Notes under the pieces: model-generated
Seen by the model: the letters and a program-made list of their open reading frames with translations, nothing else
Database searches by the model: none
What the model was told of the DNA's origin: nothing
Shown here: one piece after another, positions 17,986-26,383 of the stretch
How positions within the stretch are numbered: position 1 is the first letter of the stretch
How the letters are laid out: the number at the start of each line of letters is the position of its first letter
Assembly (NCBI GenBank): GCA_017525525.1
Contig: JAFXSQ010000038.1
Span: forward strand, 1-43,724
DNA: 43,724 nt
Origin: Lachnospiraceae bacterium
GTDB lineage: Bacteria > Bacillota > Clostridia > Lachnospirales > Lachnospiraceae
Direction: 5' to 3'
Translations under genes and position numbers: made by a program

Positions 17986-18019
17986 GAGCTTTCTTTTTGT
18001 ACCCGGAGTTATTTTTCTC

Positions 18020-18048
18020 TTGTGTGTTTTGATCATTTGTGGTAAAAT
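18020..18048 (+). promoter_or_regulatory. Promoter of rho
   Basis: TTGTGT (18020-18025), a 17-base spacer and TAAAAT (18043-18048) with an upstream TG. The leader of about 80 bases ends in AGAGGAGC before the rho ATG. Confidence 0.6.
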
Positions 18049-18133
18049 CGCTGTTAATTCAAGAATTTCGGATTCGTACAGTTACCCATTAGTTTTTAGA
18101 ACAGAGTATTTAATAATATAAGAGGAGCACTAT

Positions 18134-19855
18134 ATGGATTACAGTAATTATTCGCTTGCGGAACTTAAAGCTATGGCTAAGGACAGAGGCTTGAGGGGTG
18201 TGAGCACTCTTAAGAAGAACGAGCTTGCGGAGCTTCTTGCCAATGTCGACAAAATGATGAACAAGCGTACATCGCATGTGGATGTGAAGACAGCGGAAGA
18301 GGCAGAAAAGCCACAGGCAGAGGAGAATGTACAGGAGAGACTTCCGTTAGAGGAGAACAAGCCTGAGCAAAATCGTGATAAGCAGACAGACAGAAACCGC
18401 CAGGGCGGCAGAACGCGCCAGCCGCAGAGGCAGCCGCAGCAAGCGAGACCGCAAGGTCAGGCAACGCAGGGACAACCGCAGCAGGCGAGACCGCAAGGTC
18501 AGGCAACGCAGGGACAACCGCAACAGGCGCAACAATCTCAGCAGCCGCAGCCGCAGCAGCCGGATCAGGGCTTAAGACGCCCGGAGGCAAGGACAGAGAA
18601 GACCATGCGCGTTAAGCAGACCGACGACAGGAACTATCAGGAGCAGAGGAATTTGGAGCCTGAGTCTGAAGGCGGCGTGGTAAATGTAAAGGAATACGAC
18701 GGTCAGGAGTATAACGCTGACTTGGACAGCGGTGAGGAGGCAGACGGCATCCTCGAGGTTATGGCAGAGGGCTACGGCTTTATAAGGAGCTCGAACTATC
18801 TTCCGGGCGACAGGGATATATATGTGTCTCCGGTTCAGATAAGGAAGTTTGGATTGAAGAAGGGCGATATGATAGGAGGACCTATCAGGAACAGAACTCA
18901 GGGTGAGAAATTCTCGGCGCTCTTGTTCATACGCCATGTGAACGGCGGGCTTCCGAGCGAGGCAGCAAAGAGGGTCGCATTTGAGGACCTGACTCCGATC
19001 TTCCCGGATGAGAGGATCAAGCTCGATGTGCCGGGCGCTTCGGTTGCGGTTCGTATAGTCGATCTTCTGTCACCTATAGGCAAGGGACAGAGAGGTATGA
19101 TCGTGTCTCCACCCAAGGCAGGTAAGACAACCCTCCTTAAGGCTGTGGCAAAGAGCATAAGCAGGCACAATAAGGACATGCACCTGATCGTTCTGCTTAT
19201 AGATGAGCGTCCGGAGGAGGTTATGGATATTAGGGAGTCTATAGAGGGCGAAAATGTGGAGGTTATCTACTCTACATTTGATGAGCTTCCCGAGCACCAC
19301 AAGAGGGTGTCCGAGATGGTCATAGAGAGAGCAAAGAGACTGGTAGAGCACGGACAGGATGTGGTGATCCTGCTCGACAGCATCACCAGACTTGCAAGGG
19401 CATATAACCTTACGGTTCCGCCGAGTGGCCGTACGCTTTCGGGAGGTCTTGACCCTGCGGCTCTGCATATGCCGAAGCGCTTCTTCGGAGCTGCGAGAAA
19501 TATGAGAGAGGGCGGAAGCCTTACCATACTTGCGACTGCTTTGGTTGAGACCGGAAGCCGCATGGACGATGTGGTATTCGAGGGATTCAAGGGCACCGGC
19601 AACATGGAGCTTGTGCTCGACAGAAAGCTTTCGGAAAAGAGGATATTTCCGGCCATTGACATATCCCGTTCGGGAACCAGAAGAGACGACCTGCTCCTCG
19701 ATGAGGACGAGCAGGAGGCAGTAAATCTGATACATAAGGCTCTTTCCGGCGCAAAGGCCGAGGAGTACACCGACGAGATACTTAAGGTCTTCGCGAGAAC
19801 GAAGGATAACAAGGAATTCATAAGCTATATCATGAAGATGCTCGTAAAGAGATAA
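18134..19855 (+). CDS. rho: Transcription termination factor Rho with a Q/R-rich insertion
   Basis: This 573-residue protein is the RNA-dependent ATPase/helicase that terminates transcription. It is longer than the roughly 420 residues of E. coli Rho. The N-terminal Rho_N/SAP-like domain is YSLAELKAMAKDRGLRGVS. It is followed by a low-complexity segment (about 75-150) rich in Gln, Arg, Asn, Pro and Gly, including a perfect 14-residue tandem repeat. After it come the RNA-binding cold-shock-like domain (GILEVMAEGYGFIRSSNY) and the ATPase domain with SPPKAGKTT (Lys331) and LIDERPEE. The Q-loop/R-loop region follows. Prion-like N-terminal insertions are documented for Rho in Clostridium botulinum; similar behaviour here is inference. 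It sits before rpmE, as in many Firmicutes. Confidence 0.96.
   Translation: MDYSNYSLAELKAMAKDRGLRGVSTLKKNELAELLANVDKMMNKRTSHVDVKTAEEAEKPQAEENVQERLPLEENKPEQNRDKQTDRNRQGGRTRQPQRQPQQARPQGQATQGQPQQARPQGQATQGQPQQAQQSQQPQPQQPDQGLRRPEARTEKTMRVKQTDDRNYQEQRNLEPESEGGVVNVKEYDGQEYNADLDSGEEADGILEVMAEGYGFIRSSNYLPGDRDIYVSPVQIRKFGLKKGDMIGGPIRNRTQGEKFSALLFIRHVNGGLPSEAAKRVAFEDLTPIFPDERIKLDVPGASVAVRIVDLLSPIGKGQRGMIVSPPKAGKTTLLKAVAKSISRHNKDMHLIVLLIDERPEEVMDIRESIEGENVEVIYSTFDELPEHHKRVSEMVIERAKRLVEHGQDVVILLDSITRLARAYNLTVPPSGRTLSGGLDPAALHMPKRFFGAARNMREGGSLTILATALVETGSRMDDVVFEGFKGTGNMELVLDRKLSEKRIFPAIDISRSGTRRDDLLLDEDEQEAVNLIHKALSGAKAEEYTDEILKVFARTKDNKEFISYIMKMLVKR
18438..18521 (+). repeat. Tandem 42-bp repeat inside rho
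   Basis: Two nearly identical 42-bp units encode QQARPQGQATQGQP twice, and a third, degenerate start follows. Being in frame and in a disordered region, the copy number could change by slippage without disrupting the protein. Confidence 0.85.
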
Positions 19856-19909
19856 ATTATTGATAACTATGAATAGTAATAATTGATTTGAAATTGATAT
19901 AATTTTTTC

Positions 19910-19938
19910 TTGCAAATGACGGAGGTATGTGGTATTAT
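19910..19938 (+). promoter_or_regulatory. Promoter of rpmE
   Basis: TTGCAA (19910-19915), a 17-base spacer and TATTAT (19933-19938). The leader has a small hairpin, AGACG/CGTCT, before the ribosome-binding site. Confidence 0.7.
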
Positions 19939-20022
19939 ACCGCTTGTGTGTCGAAAGACGCATGATTTAGCATGAAAATAAGACGGTTGGAATCGTCTAA
20001 AGAGAATGATGAGGTGAAAGAA

Positions 20023-20229
20023 ATGAGAGAAGGAATCCATCCTGAGTACTATCAGGCAAAGGTTGTATGCAACTGCGGTAACGAGTTCGTAACCGGTTCT
20101 ACAAAGCAGGAGATCCACGTGGAGATTTGCTCCAAGTGCCATTCTTTCTATACCGGACAGCAGAAGGCTGCTCAGGCAAGAGGAAGAATCGATAAGTTCA
20201 ACCGTAAGTATGGTGTTACCCAGGCTTAG
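20023..20229 (+). CDS. rpmE: 50S ribosomal protein L31
   Basis: This 68-residue ribosomal protein is of the zinc-binding type, with Cys16, Cys18, Cys36 and Cys39 visible in CNCGNEF and [12 protein letters not shown]. Upstream in-frame ATG codons exist from 19972, but GAGGTG at 20010-20015 and the family N-terminus ([19 protein letters not shown]) fix the start at 20023. It has its own promoter and is followed by an intrinsic terminator, so it is probably expressed alone despite being between rho and yqhQ. Zinc-type L31 is the form usually made when zinc is sufficient. Confidence 0.97.
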   Translation: MREGIHPEYYQAKVVCNCGNEFVTGSTKQEIHVEICSKCHSFYTGQQKAAQARGRIDKFNRKYGVTQA

Positions 20230-20244
20230 ATTGAAACTGTTAAG

Positions 20245-20284
20245 AAAAGGCTTGTTACAGAACGGTAGCAGGCCTTTCTTTCTT
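20245..20284 (+). terminator. Intrinsic terminator of rpmE
   Basis: AAAGGCTTG (20246-20254) pairs with CAGGCCTTT (20269-20277, one G-U pair), followed by a T-rich tail. Confidence 0.75.
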
Positions 20285-20307
20285 ATGTTTGCTTAAAGAA
20301 TATGAGA

Positions 20308-20341
20308 AGATTCTTCGGGCTAAAGAGGATGTATTGACACG
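20308..20341 (+). repeat. Dispersed 34-bp repeat, copy 2
   Basis: Matches 1618-1651 at 32 of 34 positions. It lies just upstream of the real yqhQ start and makes that reading frame appear open for 34 extra codons. Confidence 0.7.
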
Positions 20342-20390
20342 GCCATTTATGTTTTATGTGAAGCGAAGGATCTTATTTACAGAGGGATAT

Positions 20391-21314
20391 ATGGAAAAAG
20401 TTGTAATAGGCGGGCAGGCCGTTATTGAAGGCGTAATGATGAGAAATGCAGGAAAGTACGCCATAGCGGTCAGAAAGCCAGACAAAGAGATAGAGATGAA
20501 TGTCACGGATTTTATCCCGATAGGCGACAGGAACAAGCTGCTCAAGCTTCCTATAATAAGGGGAGTTGTCAACTTTATAGAGTCCCTCGTGATCGGAATA
20601 AAAACCCTTACCTTCTCCGCGTCTTTCTTTGAAGAAGAGGAAGAGGAGCAGGGTGAGAAGAATGAGAAGAAAGAGGCCTTCGGCAACTTCCTTACCGTAG
20701 CGCTTTCGCTTGTGATAGCAATCGGACTTTTTATGTTGCTTCCGGCATGGCTTGCATCGCTTCTTGATGATGTGATAGGCAATCATATGGCAGTTGCTTT
20801 GATTGAGGGAGTGATAAGGCTGATCATTTTTCTCGGCTATGTGTGGCTCATATCTATGATGGAGGACATAAAGAGGACATTTATGTACCACGGAGCCGAG
20901 CACAAGACCATAAACTGCCTTGAAGCGGGAGATGAACTGACTGTCGAAAATGTGATGAAGCACTCTCGCTTTCACAAAAGATGCGGAACGAGCTTTCTTT
21001 TTATAGTAATGATAGTAAGCATATTGGTGTTCATGTGCATAAACACCGATACCATGTGGCTGAGACTTCTTTTGAGAGTGCTGCTTGTACCGCTTATAGC
21101 CGGAGTGTCTTACGAGTTTATCAGATATGCAGGGCGCCATGATAACGCCTGCGCAAACGGTCTGAGCAAGCCGGGACTCTGGGTTCAGCGACTTACAACA
21201 AGAGAGCCCGAGCCGGATATGGTAGAGGTTGCGATAAAGTCCGTTGAGGGAGTGATTGATTGGAGAGCATACCTTGAAGAAATGAAATCTGATAAAGGAA
21301 AGGGCGCGGCATGA
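20391..21314 (+). CDS. yqhQ: DUF1385 membrane protein YqhQ
   Basis: This 307-residue multispan membrane protein belongs to the YqhQ/DUF1385 family; its biochemical function is unsettled. The diagnostic N-terminus is KVVIGGQAVIEGVMMRN, and the family motif MYHGAEHKTINCLEAGDELT is present. There are hydrophobic spans around residues 105-125, 130-150, 195-215 and 215-235, and an acidic EEEEEEQGEKNEKKE loop. The frame is open from 20289, but those extra codons come from a dispersed repeat; the ATG at 20391 gives the family start. Its stop overlaps the prmC start by four bases, a coupling seen in many Clostridia. Confidence 0.92.
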   Translation: MEKVVIGGQAVIEGVMMRNAGKYAIAVRKPDKEIEMNVTDFIPIGDRNKLLKLPIIRGVVNFIESLVIGIKTLTFSASFFEEEEEEQGEKNEKKEAFGNFLTVALSLVIAIGLFMLLPAWLASLLDDVIGNHMAVALIEGVIRLIIFLGYVWLISMMEDIKRTFMYHGAEHKTINCLEAGDELTVENVMKHSRFHKRCGTSFLFIVMIVSILVFMCINTDTMWLRLLLRVLLVPLIAGVSYEFIRYAGRHDNACANGLSKPGLWVQRLTTREPEPDMVEVAIKSVEGVIDWRAYLEEMKSDKGKGAA

Positions 21315-22168
21315 CGACTGCAGAGCTTATCAAAAGGGCTGTGGCAGAGCTAGAGGCTGTGGGGATTGAGCATGATGATGCGGTTTCCGATACACGCTTT
21401 CTTTTGTGTGATGCCCTTGACATAGAGTATAAAGACCTTCTGCTCATGCAGGGCAAGGAGGCAGACGAAGCCGATAAGCTTCGCTTTGAGGAGTATATAA
21501 AAAAACGCAGACAGCGCATTCCGTGCCAGTATATAACAGGCAAAGCATATTTTATGGGAAGAGTATTCACTGTTGCGGAGGGTGTGCTGGTACCGAGACC
21601 CGAGACGGAGCTTTTAGTTGAAAATGCGGTTAAGCTTGCGGATTCAATCGATGGCAGCAGACAGGGACTCAGGGTACTCGACCTCTGTACCGGAAGCGGA
21701 TGCATAGGAATAAGCTTCTTTCTTGAACGAGGCTGTGTAGATGAGGTTAAACTGTCGGATATATCCTACGATGCGCTTAAAACGACAGCAAAAAACCGTG
21801 ACAGACTGGCGCCGGAGGTCGGTATTGTAAAGTCAGATTTGTTTAATGCGTTAGACGAGCGATTTGACATCATATTGTCAAACCCGCCTTACATAAAGAG
21901 CAGTGACATAGAGGAACTGGTCCCTGAAGTAAAGGACCGCGAACCCCGCCTGGCCTTAGACGGAAAAAACGACGGTCTATACTTCTATAGGAGGATTATT
22001 GATGAACTTGAAGAACATCTTTATGACAACGGAATATGTGCCTTTGAGATCGGTTACGACCAAGGGGAAGCCGTGGGGCAACTACTTGTAGATGCGGGTT
22101 TTAAAGATGTCAGTGTAATCAAAGATTACGCTGATCTTGACAGAATAGTAACAGGAAAACTTGCATGA
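21311..22168 (+). CDS. prmC: Release-factor glutamine N5-methyltransferase PrmC
   Basis: This 285-residue enzyme methylates the glutamine of the GGQ motif in release factors RF1 and RF2, using S-adenosylmethionine. An N-terminal helical domain is followed by a Rossmann methyltransferase domain with motif I VLDLCTGSGCIG. The catalytic NPPY motif sits in LSNPPYIKSSDIEELVPEV. Its start overlaps the yqhQ stop (ATGA), and its substrate gene prfA lies next, 111 bases downstream. This is the usual functional pairing. Confidence 0.96.
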   Translation: MTTAELIKRAVAELEAVGIEHDDAVSDTRFLLCDALDIEYKDLLLMQGKEADEADKLRFEEYIKKRRQRIPCQYITGKAYFMGRVFTVAEGVLVPRPETELLVENAVKLADSIDGSRQGLRVLDLCTGSGCIGISFFLERGCVDEVKLSDISYDALKTTAKNRDRLAPEVGIVKSDLFNALDERFDIILSNPPYIKSSDIEELVPEVKDREPRLALDGKNDGLYFYRRIIDELEEHLYDNGICAFEIGYDQGEAVGQLLVDAGFKDVSVIKDYADLDRIVTGKLA

Positions 22169-22180
22169 AAAAAATATACA

Positions 22181-22246
22181 GCATCCCGAATCACGAGCAT
22201 ATATTTGTAGTTTTCACACGGAAAATATATGCCGTGAAAGGGATGC
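22181..22246 (+). promoter_or_regulatory. Long hairpin between prmC and prfA
   Basis: A nested inverted repeat: GCATCCC (22181-22187) with GGGATGC (22240-22246); CACG (22192-22195) with CGTG (22233-22236); and GCATATATTT (22197-22206) with AAATATATGC (22223-22232). It lacks a T run, so it is not a classical terminator. It may be an RNA-processing or attenuation element in the prfA leader, or a short palindromic repeat. Confidence 0.55.
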
Positions 22247-22279
22247 GTCAGCTTAGTTGATAAAGAAAGGAAGATAACC

Positions 22280-23356
22280 ATGTTTGATAGATTAGACGAT
22301 TTAGTTGCCCGCCTCGACGAGGTTGAAGGCGAGCTTGCAAGTCCGGATGTAGCATCAAATCCGGAGCGTTTTAAGAAGCTCATGAAGGAGCAGAGTGACA
22401 TAGCTCCGATAGTTGCAAAGTACCTTGAGTACAAGGGCGCAAAGCAGACGATAGAAGACAGCCTTGCCATGCTCGACGAGGAGAAAGACGACGATATGCG
22501 CGAGATGATCAAGGAGGAGCTGAACGAGGCAAAGTCCAACGTTGAAACCTATGAGAAGGAATTAAAGATTCTGCTTCTCCCCAAGGATCCTAATGACGAG
22601 AAGAATGTCATCGTCGAGATTCGCGCAGGCGTGGGCGGAGATGAGTCTGCGCTCTTTGCTGCCGAGATCTACAGGATGTATGTTCATTACATCGAAAGCC
22701 GTAATTGGAAGTATGAGCTCATGGAGCTTGAGGAGATAGGAATAGGCGGAATGAAGTCTGTTACATTTAAGGTAATAGGCCGCGGAGCCTACTCCGTATT
22801 AAAGTACGAGAGCGGCACACACAGAGTGCAGCGTGTGCCGGAGACCGAGTCGGGCGGACGTATTCATACCTCAGCCATAACGGTTGCGGTTCTTCCCGAG
22901 GCGGACGAGATAGATGTGCAGATAGATGAGAAGGATATAAGGATAGATGTTATGCGCGCTTCGGGTAACGGCGGACAGTGTGTCAACACGACGGATTCAG
23001 CTGTAAGACTTACGCACTATCCGACGGGTATAGTTATCTACTCACAGACAGAGAAGTCACAGCTTCAGAATAAGGATAAGGCTTTTGCGCTGCTTCGTGC
23101 AAAGCTCTACGATCTTCAACTGCAGCAGGCGCATGACGCCGAAGCCGATGCAAGAAGAAGTCAGATAGGCACCGGCGACCGTTCGGAGAAGATCAGAACC
23201 TACAACTTCCCGCAGGGCCGTGTGACCGATCACAGGATAAAGCTTACGCTTTATAAGATAGACCAGATAATGAACGGAGATATCCAGGAGATAATAGATG
23301 CGCTTACCGCAGCGGACCAGGCTGCTAAGCTTACTAACTTAGAGGATGTGGCATAA
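22280..23356 (+). CDS. prfA: Peptide chain release factor 1
   Basis: This 358-residue RF1 recognises UAA and UAG stop codons. The anticodon-like PxT motif is PET (187-189) in [17 protein letters not shown], which marks RF1 rather than RF2. The catalytic GGQ is at 231-233 in [17 protein letters not shown]. The length is normal and no frameshift site is needed. The ribosome-binding site AAAGGAAG precedes the ATG. The stop overlaps the uppP start as TAATG, indicating translational coupling. Confidence 0.98.
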   Translation: MFDRLDDLVARLDEVEGELASPDVASNPERFKKLMKEQSDIAPIVAKYLEYKGAKQTIEDSLAMLDEEKDDDMREMIKEELNEAKSNVETYEKELKILLLPKDPNDEKNVIVEIRAGVGGDESALFAAEIYRMYVHYIESRNWKYELMELEEIGIGGMKSVTFKVIGRGAYSVLKYESGTHRVQRVPETESGGRIHTSAITVAVLPEADEIDVQIDEKDIRIDVMRASGNGGQCVNTTDSAVRLTHYPTGIVIYSQTEKSQLQNKDKAFALLRAKLYDLQLQQAHDAEADARRSQIGTGDRSEKIRTYNFPQGRVTDHRIKLTLYKIDQIMNGDIQEIIDALTAADQAAKLTNLEDVA

Positions 23357-24183
23357 TGGGCATAATTGAGTTTTTTAAGGTCATAATACTCGGTATAGTC
23401 GAGGGTATAACCGAGTGGCTTCCGGTTTCAAGCACGGGGCATATGCTCCTTGTAGATGAGTTCATCAAGCTTGATGCAAGCGATGTCTTCAAGGAAATGT
23501 TCTTCGTGGTGATACAGCTCGGAGCCATACTTGCGGTAGTCATTCTGTTTTGGAATAAGATGTGGCCTTTCGGCATGACCGAGGATAAGAAGGTAGTCTT
23601 AAAGAAGGATATATGGAGTATATGGTTCAAGGTTGTTGTTGCATGTATTCCGGGAACTGCCGTAACCCTGCTGTTTGATGACTTTATCGAGGAGCATTTG
23701 GAGACGCCGGTGGTGATATCCATAGCGCTGATATTCTATGGTATTGTTTTTATAGTAGTTGAGCGGTGGAATAAAACGCGAACCCCGTCTGTGAGAAAGA
23801 TAGGAGAGATAACGTATCTCACGGCTTTTTACATAGGTTTGTTCCAGGTGCTCTCAATCATACCAGGAACCTCGAGGTCGGGCGCGACCATAATCGGAGC
23901 GCTTATTCTCGGAGTGTCCAGGGTGGCTGCGGCTGAGTTTACCTTCTTTTTGGCGGTTCCGGTAATGTTTGGACTTTCGTTCATTAAGCTTGTGAAGTTC
24001 GGCTTTGTATTTACGGGAGCAGAGCTTGGCCTTTTGCTTGTCGGCTCGGTAACGGCGTTCCTGGTTTCGGTTCTGGTAATCAGATTCCTGATGGGCTACA
24101 TAAGGAAGCATGACTTTACCGCATTCGGAATATACAGGATAGTTCTCGGAGTGATATTGTTGATTTATTTTGCGGTTAAATAA
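23356..24183 (+). CDS. uppP: Undecaprenyl-diphosphatase (BacA/UppP)
   Basis: This 275-residue polytopic membrane enzyme recycles undecaprenyl pyrophosphate to the monophosphate carrier for cell-wall synthesis. It is a known determinant of bacitracin tolerance. Both family motifs are present: GIVEGITEWLPVSSTGHM near the N-terminus and PGTSRSGATIIGALILGVSR in the middle. About seven hydrophobic spans are visible. It is coupled to prfA by a one-base overlap and followed 11 bases later by hisC. Confidence 0.97.
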   Translation: MGIIEFFKVIILGIVEGITEWLPVSSTGHMLLVDEFIKLDASDVFKEMFFVVIQLGAILAVVILFWNKMWPFGMTEDKKVVLKKDIWSIWFKVVVACIPGTAVTLLFDDFIEEHLETPVVISIALIFYGIVFIVVERWNKTRTPSVRKIGEITYLTAFYIGLFQVLSIIPGTSRSGATIIGALILGVSRVAAAEFTFFLAVPVMFGLSFIKLVKFGFVFTGAELGLLLVGSVTAFLVSVLVIRFLMGYIRKHDFTAFGIYRIVLGVILLIYFAVK

Positions 24184-24194
24184 GGTGAAAAAAT

Positions 24195-25241
24195 ATGAGT
24201 AAATGGGAAGATAATGTGAGAAAGGTTGTTCCCTATACACCCGGTGAGCAGCCTAAGATAAAGAATATAATAAAGCTTAATACCAACGAGAATCCTTATC
24301 CGCCATCACCTCTTGTGAGGGAAACGGCTATAGATATGGATGACCTTAAGCTTTATCCCGATCCGGCGGCAGACCTTCTTGTGTCGGCCATCGCCGGGTA
24401 TCATGGCGTGGATAAGAACAGGGTCTTCGTCGGCGTAGGCTCGGACGATGTGCTCGCCATGAGCTTTCTTGCTTTTTTTAATTCGGATAAGCCGATTCTT
24501 TTTCCGGATGTTACTTATTCGTTTTATGATGTGTGGGCAAATCTGTTCAGGATACCCTTCACGGATCTTCCGCTTGATGATGACTTCTGTATAGTCCCGG
24601 AGGATTACGAGCGTGAAAACGGAGGCGTCATCTTCCCGAATCCGAATGCTCCAACAGGCAGGAAGCTTGAGCTTTCGAAGGTGAGACAGATAATAGAGGC
24701 AAACCGTGATGTGGTTGTGATTGTGGACGAGGCCTATGTGGATTTCGGCGCGGAGAGCGCGCTCCCTCTTACCGATGAGTACGACAATCTTCTGGTGGTC
24801 AGAACCTTCTCGAAGTCCCGTTCCATGGCAGGCATAAGGATAGGCTATGCTATCGGGCAGGAGAAGCTTATTAAGTATCTGAGTGATGTGAAGTATTCAT
24901 TTAATTCTTATACCATGAACAGACCGAGCATAGTACTCGGCGCAGCAAGCATAAAGGATGATGCGTATTTCAAGGAAACGATAGAAAAGGTTGTCGCTAC
25001 AAGGGAGAGGACTACGAAGGAGCTTGAGGCTTTGGGCTTTAAGGTGCTTCCCTCCAAGGCCAATTTCGTGTTCGCATCGCATGATAAAAAGCCGGCAAAG
25101 GAGATCTTTGCGGCAGCGAGGGAGAGAGGAATTATCTTAAGGTATTTCGATAAGCCGAGGATAGACAACTTCCTGCGAATAACCATCGGCACCGATGAGC
25201 AGATGGATGAGTTTATTGCATTTTTAAAAGAATTTATTTGA
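24195..25241 (+). CDS. hisC: Histidinol-phosphate aminotransferase family
   Basis: This 348-residue PLP enzyme is of aminotransferase class I/II. HisC makes histidinol phosphate in histidine biosynthesis. Seen are NTNENPYPPSP at the N-terminus, NPNAPTG, VVDEAYVDFG and the PLP-binding Lys207 in TFSKSRSMAGIRIGYAIG, all typical of HisC. It is an orphan: no other his genes are nearby. It could also serve aromatic amino-acid transamination, as some HisC homologues do. The ribosome-binding site AAGGTG precedes the ATG. A strong promoter for the next transcript overlaps its last codons. Confidence 0.9.
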   Translation: MSKWEDNVRKVVPYTPGEQPKIKNIIKLNTNENPYPPSPLVRETAIDMDDLKLYPDPAADLLVSAIAGYHGVDKNRVFVGVGSDDVLAMSFLAFFNSDKPILFPDVTYSFYDVWANLFRIPFTDLPLDDDFCIVPEDYERENGGVIFPNPNAPTGRKLELSKVRQIIEANRDVVVIVDEAYVDFGAESALPLTDEYDNLLVVRTFSKSRSMAGIRIGYAIGQEKLIKYLSDVKYSFNSYTMNRPSIVLGAASIKDDAYFKETIEKVVATRERTTKELEALGFKVLPSKANFVFASHDKKPAKEIFAAARERGIILRYFDKPRIDNFLRITIGTDEQMDEFIAFLKEFI

Positions 25242-25267
25242 CTTGAAACAATACTTTGTACTATAAT
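25238..25267 (+). promoter_or_regulatory. Strong promoter overlapping the end of hisC
   Basis: TTGACT (25238-25243), an 18-base spacer and a consensus TATAAT (25262-25267). It points into a 230-base region without a gene but with strong hairpins. Confidence 0.75.
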
Positions 25268-25273
25268 TCTCTT

Positions 25274-25400
25274 TGCAGTACATCAGTCGGGGGTTCACCC
25301 GGCAATTCCGTATACGATTATCCGTATAAGCTTTTCGGGCCTTCGAACTTCTCCTTGAAGGCCCGGGGGCGCTTATGCTTTAGCAAAATTTAATATAGAA
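25274..25400 (+). ncRNA. Candidate structured small RNA or leader
   Basis: Downstream of the promoter are two clear structures. One is a CGGG/CCCG hairpin around GGTTCA near 25288-25301. The other is a longer one in which GTATAAGC (25324-25331) pairs with GCTTATGC (25371-25378), enclosing GGGCCTTC with GAAGGCCC. No open frame fits. It does not show the conserved core of SRP RNA or tmRNA, and I could not match it to 6S RNA or a known riboswitch. No clean T-tailed terminator follows, so it may instead be a long leader of the DUF5688 gene. The 3' end is uncertain. Confidence 0.4.
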
Positions 25401-25495
25401 TTCCGTGCAAGGCTTCGTTTCTTTTCTTGTGGTTTTTTAATTATGCATGTCTTTCTTTGTATGTACATATTGACATGGCACAAAAGGAGGAGTGC

Positions 25496-26380
25496 ATGGT
25501 TTTCAGTGAATTTACAGAGAAGGTAAGAGAGAAGATAACAGATTATCTGCCAGAGTTTGACACGGAAAGTGTATCGATAAAAACGATTGAAAAGAATAAC
25601 GGTGTTTCCTGTACCGGACTGCTCATTAGAGAAAAGGGCGAGAATGTGGCGCCGAATATTTATCTGGAGTATTATTTCGCAAGGTACACGGAGGGCTGTG
25701 CCTTTGACGGCGTGTTAAGAGAGATTGCGAAGGAATACAGGGATATAAAGAATACAATCATAAACACTGCTGTAAGCGAATTTGACAAGGCAAAGGCGAG
25801 AGACAAGGTAATAGTAAAGCTTGTAAATTATAGGGATAACAGGAAGCTTTTAAAGGACTGCCCTTATATCAGGTTCAACGATCTTGCGGTGATGGCGAGG
25901 TTTGTGGTTGCTCTTGATGAGACGGGGATTTCATCTACGCCGCTTACCAATGACGACTTAACGGAGTGGGGCATAAGCAAGGAGGAGCTCTTTAAGAAGG
26001 CCCTCGACAACACGAAGAGGCTTCTGCCGCCGAAGGTATTTAAGATGGATGAGCTTATCAACAGGAGTACCGGAGTGTGGCTTGACGGCGAATTCGAGAC
26101 ACAGGCCTATGTGATTACCAACAAGATATGCGTGAACGGGGCGACGGTGGTGCTTTACAAAGAGGTCATGGAAGAGTTTGAGCAGAAGTTCCCAGAAGGA
26201 TTTTATATACTTCCCTCGAGCATACATGAAGTCATAGTGCTGCCTGCATCCGTCACACCGGATAAGAGCTTCTTAAAGGAGCTTGTCAGGGAGGTCAACA
26301 GGGATGTTCTTCCCGATACGGATTATCTGTCTGACGAAGTGTATTATTATGATGCCGAGGAGAAAAATATTACTCTATAA
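25496..26380 (+). CDS. DUF5688-family protein
   Basis: This is a 294-residue soluble protein of unknown function. It resembles the DUF5688 proteins that are common and often multicopy in Lachnospiraceae. It begins FSEFTEKVREKITDYL and contains the segment YLEYYFARYTEGCAFDGVL. The C-terminal part holds FYILPSSIHEVIVLP and SFLKELVREVNRDVLPDTDYLSDEVYYYD. There is no signal peptide or catalytic motif. The frame opens at a TTG (25427), but AAAAGGAGG at 25482-25490 places the start at ATG 25496. The next transcript (the cold-shock gene) has its own promoter immediately after the stop. Confidence 0.75.
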   Translation: MVFSEFTEKVREKITDYLPEFDTESVSIKTIEKNNGVSCTGLLIREKGENVAPNIYLEYYFARYTEGCAFDGVLREIAKEYRDIKNTIINTAVSEFDKAKARDKVIVKLVNYRDNRKLLKDCPYIRFNDLAVMARFVVALDETGISSTPLTNDDLTEWGISKEELFKKALDNTKRLLPPKVFKMDELINRSTGVWLDGEFETQAYVITNKICVNGATVVLYKEVMEEFEQKFPEGFYILPSSIHEVIVLPASVTPDKSFLKELVREVNRDVLPDTDYLSDEVYYYDAEEKNITL

Positions 26381-26383
26381 TGC

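Noticed and set aside
19070-19963. Long antisense reading frame (297 codons)
   Set aside because: It lies across the well-supported rho gene and its downstream region. It has no domain and no ribosome-binding site.
20373-21140. Long antisense reading frame (255 codons)
   Set aside because: It is antisense to yqhQ, whose family motifs are clear.
25274-25400. SRP RNA, 6S RNA or tmRNA
   Set aside because: The conserved SRP tetraloop/asymmetric loop, the 6S open-complex bubble and tRNA-like ends were not recognisable; kept as an unassigned candidate RNA.
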